Made by a program: the position numbers and the translations under genes. Below, piece by piece: positions 62,148-64,000 of a stretch of DNA of 64,000 bases (position 1 is the first letter of the stretch; the number at the start of each line of letters is the position of its first letter). Source of the DNA: Cognaticolwellia mytili. Its GTDB lineage: Bacteria; Pseudomonadota; Gammaproteobacteria; Enterobacterales; Alteromonadaceae. The DNA lies in NCBI RefSeq assembly GCF_002104475.1, contig NZ_NBOF01000001.1:558001-622000 (forward strand), in the 5' to 3' direction. Below the pieces are notes generated by a model. It was not told the DNA's origin and did not search any database. It was given only the letters and a program-made list of their open reading frames with translations.

Positions 62148-62928
62148 TATCGTTATCTTATTTATTAAAGATTTATTGCCAATTTTCATTTTACTGTGCT
62201 TACTTAATACCAGTGTTGCACCCAGTGTTTTATCTAAAAACAGATTGTTTACTGCTCTTGTTCTGAGCTTTGTCGGTGTTTTTGCTACCTTTCATTTTAT
62301 GCCTACTATGAGCGAATTATTCGGTGGTGTTGGTATAGAAGTTATACAGTCTATTGAATTGTTACTGATATATTTTTGCTTATTATTTAGTAGCTCTTAC
62401 TTGGTAACTCAAAATAAATTAACCAAGTTTCAATGTAACTTAATCATTATGGCAATTGTGTTATTCACCGTCGTCAATGCAAGTCAGTTTATCGTTTTTC
62501 TTGATAGTTATATCGTTAATAGTGAATCGATACGAAATATTATCGTGGGTCTAGTCATAGGTTTTGGAATTTGCCTAAGCTTCAGTGCTTTAATGTATTT
62601 TTCAATGCTTTGGTTTGTTAAGAAAGGTAAGCTTTTTATCATTTATTTTATTTGGAGCTTATTTTTATCTGGTCATATCAGCCAGATTGTTAACTTGTTA
62701 CAACAAGTGGATATTATTCAAAGTAGCGGAGCACTTTGGGATAGTACTAACATAATCAAAGACAGTTCGGAGTATGGACACATGCTCAATACACTTTTTG
62801 GCTACGAAGCGAGCCCGTCATTTGAGTTTGTGGTGTTATACGCTGTGAGTTTACTTTTATTTCTCAGTTATTTTATTTTTGTTTTATTAAAGCGTCAATG
62901 TCCAGTTGATCAGATTAAGGAGAAATAG
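62137..62928 (+). CDS. FTR1-like membrane protein lacking the REXXE iron motif
   Basis: The 263 residues form about seven membrane spans. The C-terminal block SGALWDSTNIIKDSS, followed by YGHMLNTLFGYEASPS, corresponds to the conserved end of FTR1-family permeases. The first helix reads FIKDLLPIFIL where FTR1 permeases have the iron-binding RE(G/V)LEA, so Arg and both Glu are lost. Iron transport by the known mechanism is therefore doubtful; a sensory or accessory role with the two-component system is an alternative. Coupled to the cupredoxin gene; the next gene starts 1 bp after its stop. Confidence 0.75.
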   Translation: MLINIVILFIKDLLPIFILLCLLNTSVAPSVLSKNRLFTALVLSFVGVFATFHFMPTMSELFGGVGIEVIQSIELLLIYFCLLFSSSYLVTQNKLTKFQCNLIIMAIVLFTVVNASQFIVFLDSYIVNSESIRNIIVGLVIGFGICLSFSALMYFSMLWFVKKGKLFIIYFIWSLFLSGHISQIVNLLQQVDIIQSSGALWDSTNIIKDSSEYGHMLNTLFGYEASPSFEFVVLYAVSLLLFLSYFIFVLLKRQCPVDQIKEK

Positions 62929-62929
62929 C

Positions 62930-63625
62930 ATGTGCTCTAGGATGCTTTCTATAATATTAATACTATTTTCAACTAAGGTGCTAGCGGACGGCATGGTTGT
63001 TGATAAAGTTTATCATCCCTATGTCCTTCCTAATGAACGGGAGTTCGAATGGCGGTTAATGTCTAGGCAAACAGATGCTAATAGTTTAATTGGTCAACGA
63101 ATAGCTTATGGTCATTCTATTAGTGACACAGTTATGGTTGAAGGTTATCTAATCGGAGAGAAAACAGAAACTGATGATTTCGGCTTACAAGCTTATGAAA
63201 TAGAAATTCGTTGGATGATGACAGAGCAAGGCGAGCTTTGGGCTGACTGGGGCATGTTATTTGAGGTTGAAAAAAATCATGCTAGCAATGATTGGGAAGT
63301 TACAACAGGGATTATATTCGAGAAAGAGTTCGGTCGAACGAGTCTTACGATGAACCTGTTTGGTATATATGAATGGGGTGACAATCTGCAAGAAGAATTT
63401 GAAACCGAGTTTAGACTGAAGTATCGTTACCGCTGGTTACCTCAAGTACAACCCGCAATTGAGCTATATACCGGAGAAGGATATTTTGGCATCGGTCCTG
63501 CTTTTATGGGCATTCAGCGTTTTGATGGTCAAAAACAACTCAAATGGGAAGCTGGATTTATTAGTGAGTTATCCAGCTCTGGTAAAGATCACAGCTTCAG
63601 AGTTACGTTAGAGTATGAGTTTTAA
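62930..63625 (+). CDS. Predicted outer-membrane beta-barrel protein of the FTR1-like operon
   Basis: The 231-residue product has a signal peptide (MCSRMLSIILILFSTKVLADG). The mature part alternates polar and aromatic residues in short strands (VMVEGYLIGEK, GLQAYEIEIRWMM, LWADWGMLFEVEK) and ends in FRVTLEYEF, a terminal Phe as in outer-membrane barrels. I recognise no specific family. ATG 62930 with AAGGAG upstream is preferred over an in-frame start at 62906. It is last in the RR-HK-cupredoxin-FTR1-like operon and may bind or export a metal. Confidence 0.75.
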   Translation: MCSRMLSIILILFSTKVLADGMVVDKVYHPYVLPNEREFEWRLMSRQTDANSLIGQRIAYGHSISDTVMVEGYLIGEKTETDDFGLQAYEIEIRWMMTEQGELWADWGMLFEVEKNHASNDWEVTTGIIFEKEFGRTSLTMNLFGIYEWGDNLQEEFETEFRLKYRYRWLPQVQPAIELYTGEGYFGIGPAFMGIQRFDGQKQLKWEAGFISELSSSGKDHSFRVTLEYEF

Positions 63626-63802
63626 CCTAATTGTATCGCTATGATGATTTGTAGTTTATCGAAATATAATCAATACCTGTAAGCTTCTATCGTTAAGGTT
63701 TTTACGAGCATAGCGCTAGGTCGTTGCTTAGTGCTCGCAGATTAATGATGCTAACCAACTATTTTAACCTCTTATTGTGGCATTACTATTTCTAGGTTTT
63801 TC
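63626..63802 (+). other. Intergenic region before the window-end pseudogene
   Basis: I see no gene in these 177 bp and no perfect terminator stem. It separates the outer-membrane protein gene from the degenerate DUF1275 frame. Confidence 0.4.
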
Positions 63803-64000
63803 GTGATTTCTAAATTACTGCGTTGGATGGAATATGGAGCATTCATTCTTGCTTTAGTTGCAGGACTTATAAATTCCATCGGATTATTAGATTTTAAACA
63901 CCAATTAATTTCACATTTATCTGACACAGCGACAATTCTTGATATAGGGTTTTCTAACTAAAGTTTTCATTAGTTTTTTAATTTGCGATTATATTTTTGG
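63803..64000 (+). pseudogene. Degenerate DUF1275 (YoaK-like) membrane protein gene, cut by window end
   Basis: From GTG 63803 the frame reads RWMEYGAFILALVAGLINSI and GLLDFKHQLISHLSDTAT, the start of DUF1275 (YoaK) proteins, but hits a stop at 63959-63961 after 52 codons. In another frame just behind, KVFISFLICDYIFG resembles the next helix of the family, so about ten codons appear lost with a frameshift. Several glycines normal for the family appear as Asp (LLDF, LSDT, ILDI). This points to decay, but the rest lies outside the window and a short genuine protein cannot be excluded. Confidence 0.55.

Noticed and set aside
1-64000. tRNA, rRNA genes or a prophage/integron structure
   Set aside because: No cloverleaf-like or rRNA sequence was recognised, and no integrase, att repeats or phage structural genes were seen.

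Overview
The window looks like chromosome from a low-GC marine gammaproteobacterium of the Alteromonadales, most like Colwelliaceae (Colwellia/Thalassotalea type). This is judged from protein similarity and gene order; no rRNA or tRNA is present to confirm it. Most of the window is core genome in long co-directional runs, with two more accessory stretches at about 11.2-13.2 kb and 43.9-64 kb.

1-9.5 kb is the fatty-acid/cell-envelope block: plsX (5' end cut by the window), fabD, fabG, acpP, fabF, pabC, mltG, tmk, holB, pilZ, tatD. The order is classical, but fabH is missing between plsX and fabD. 9.5-13.2 kb holds a hairpin-rich intergenic region, a SpmA/SpmB-like membrane protein, an unknown exported protein and a decayed fragment of a REP-associated (Y1/HUH) transposase. 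13.2-20.4 kb is a complete methylcitrate (propionate) cluster: a GntR regulator with palindromic TGTCGACA operators around its promoter, then prpB, prpC, acnD and prpF. Two copies of a short hairpin repeat flank acnD.

20.5-30.3 kb carries a DUF2057 (CsgI/YccT-like) protein, a SIMPL protein, msrC, a small acidic protein, proQ, prc, nhaC, pepN and a DUF2835 protein. 30.5-37.7 kb is an envelope cluster of DUF1302, DUF1329, a YCF48/BNR protein and an RND exporter, probably one trans-envelope machine for a hydrophobic substrate. 37.9-43.9 kb is the large NAD-glutamate dehydrogenase and pyrD, followed by a 51-bp-period tandem repeat rich in hairpin-presented GGA motifs.

44-55 kb holds a coiled-coil membrane protein, asnB, a LysR regulator divergent from an exported NTF2-like protein, an exported pyroglutamyl-peptidase-like protein whose catalytic Cys is replaced by Ser, mltD, gloB, yafS, a NIF3/YbgI-type protein and elyC.

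55.3-63.6 kb is the most interesting part. A tightly overlapping operon encodes a thermostable-hemolysin-family (GNAT-like) protein, an AMP-forming ligase, a heme-oxygenase-like diiron enzyme, a short-chain dehydrogenase and an exported TPR protein. It is followed by a QseB/PmrA-type two-component system fused in an operon to a cupredoxin, an FTR1-like permease without the iron-binding motif, and a predicted outer-membrane protein. A PmrA/QseB-like box sits in front of the first operon, suggesting that the two-component system controls it. The set reads as a small lipid or secondary-metabolite pathway of unknown product, possibly coupled to metal sensing. The window ends in a degenerate DUF1275 (YoaK-like) gene.
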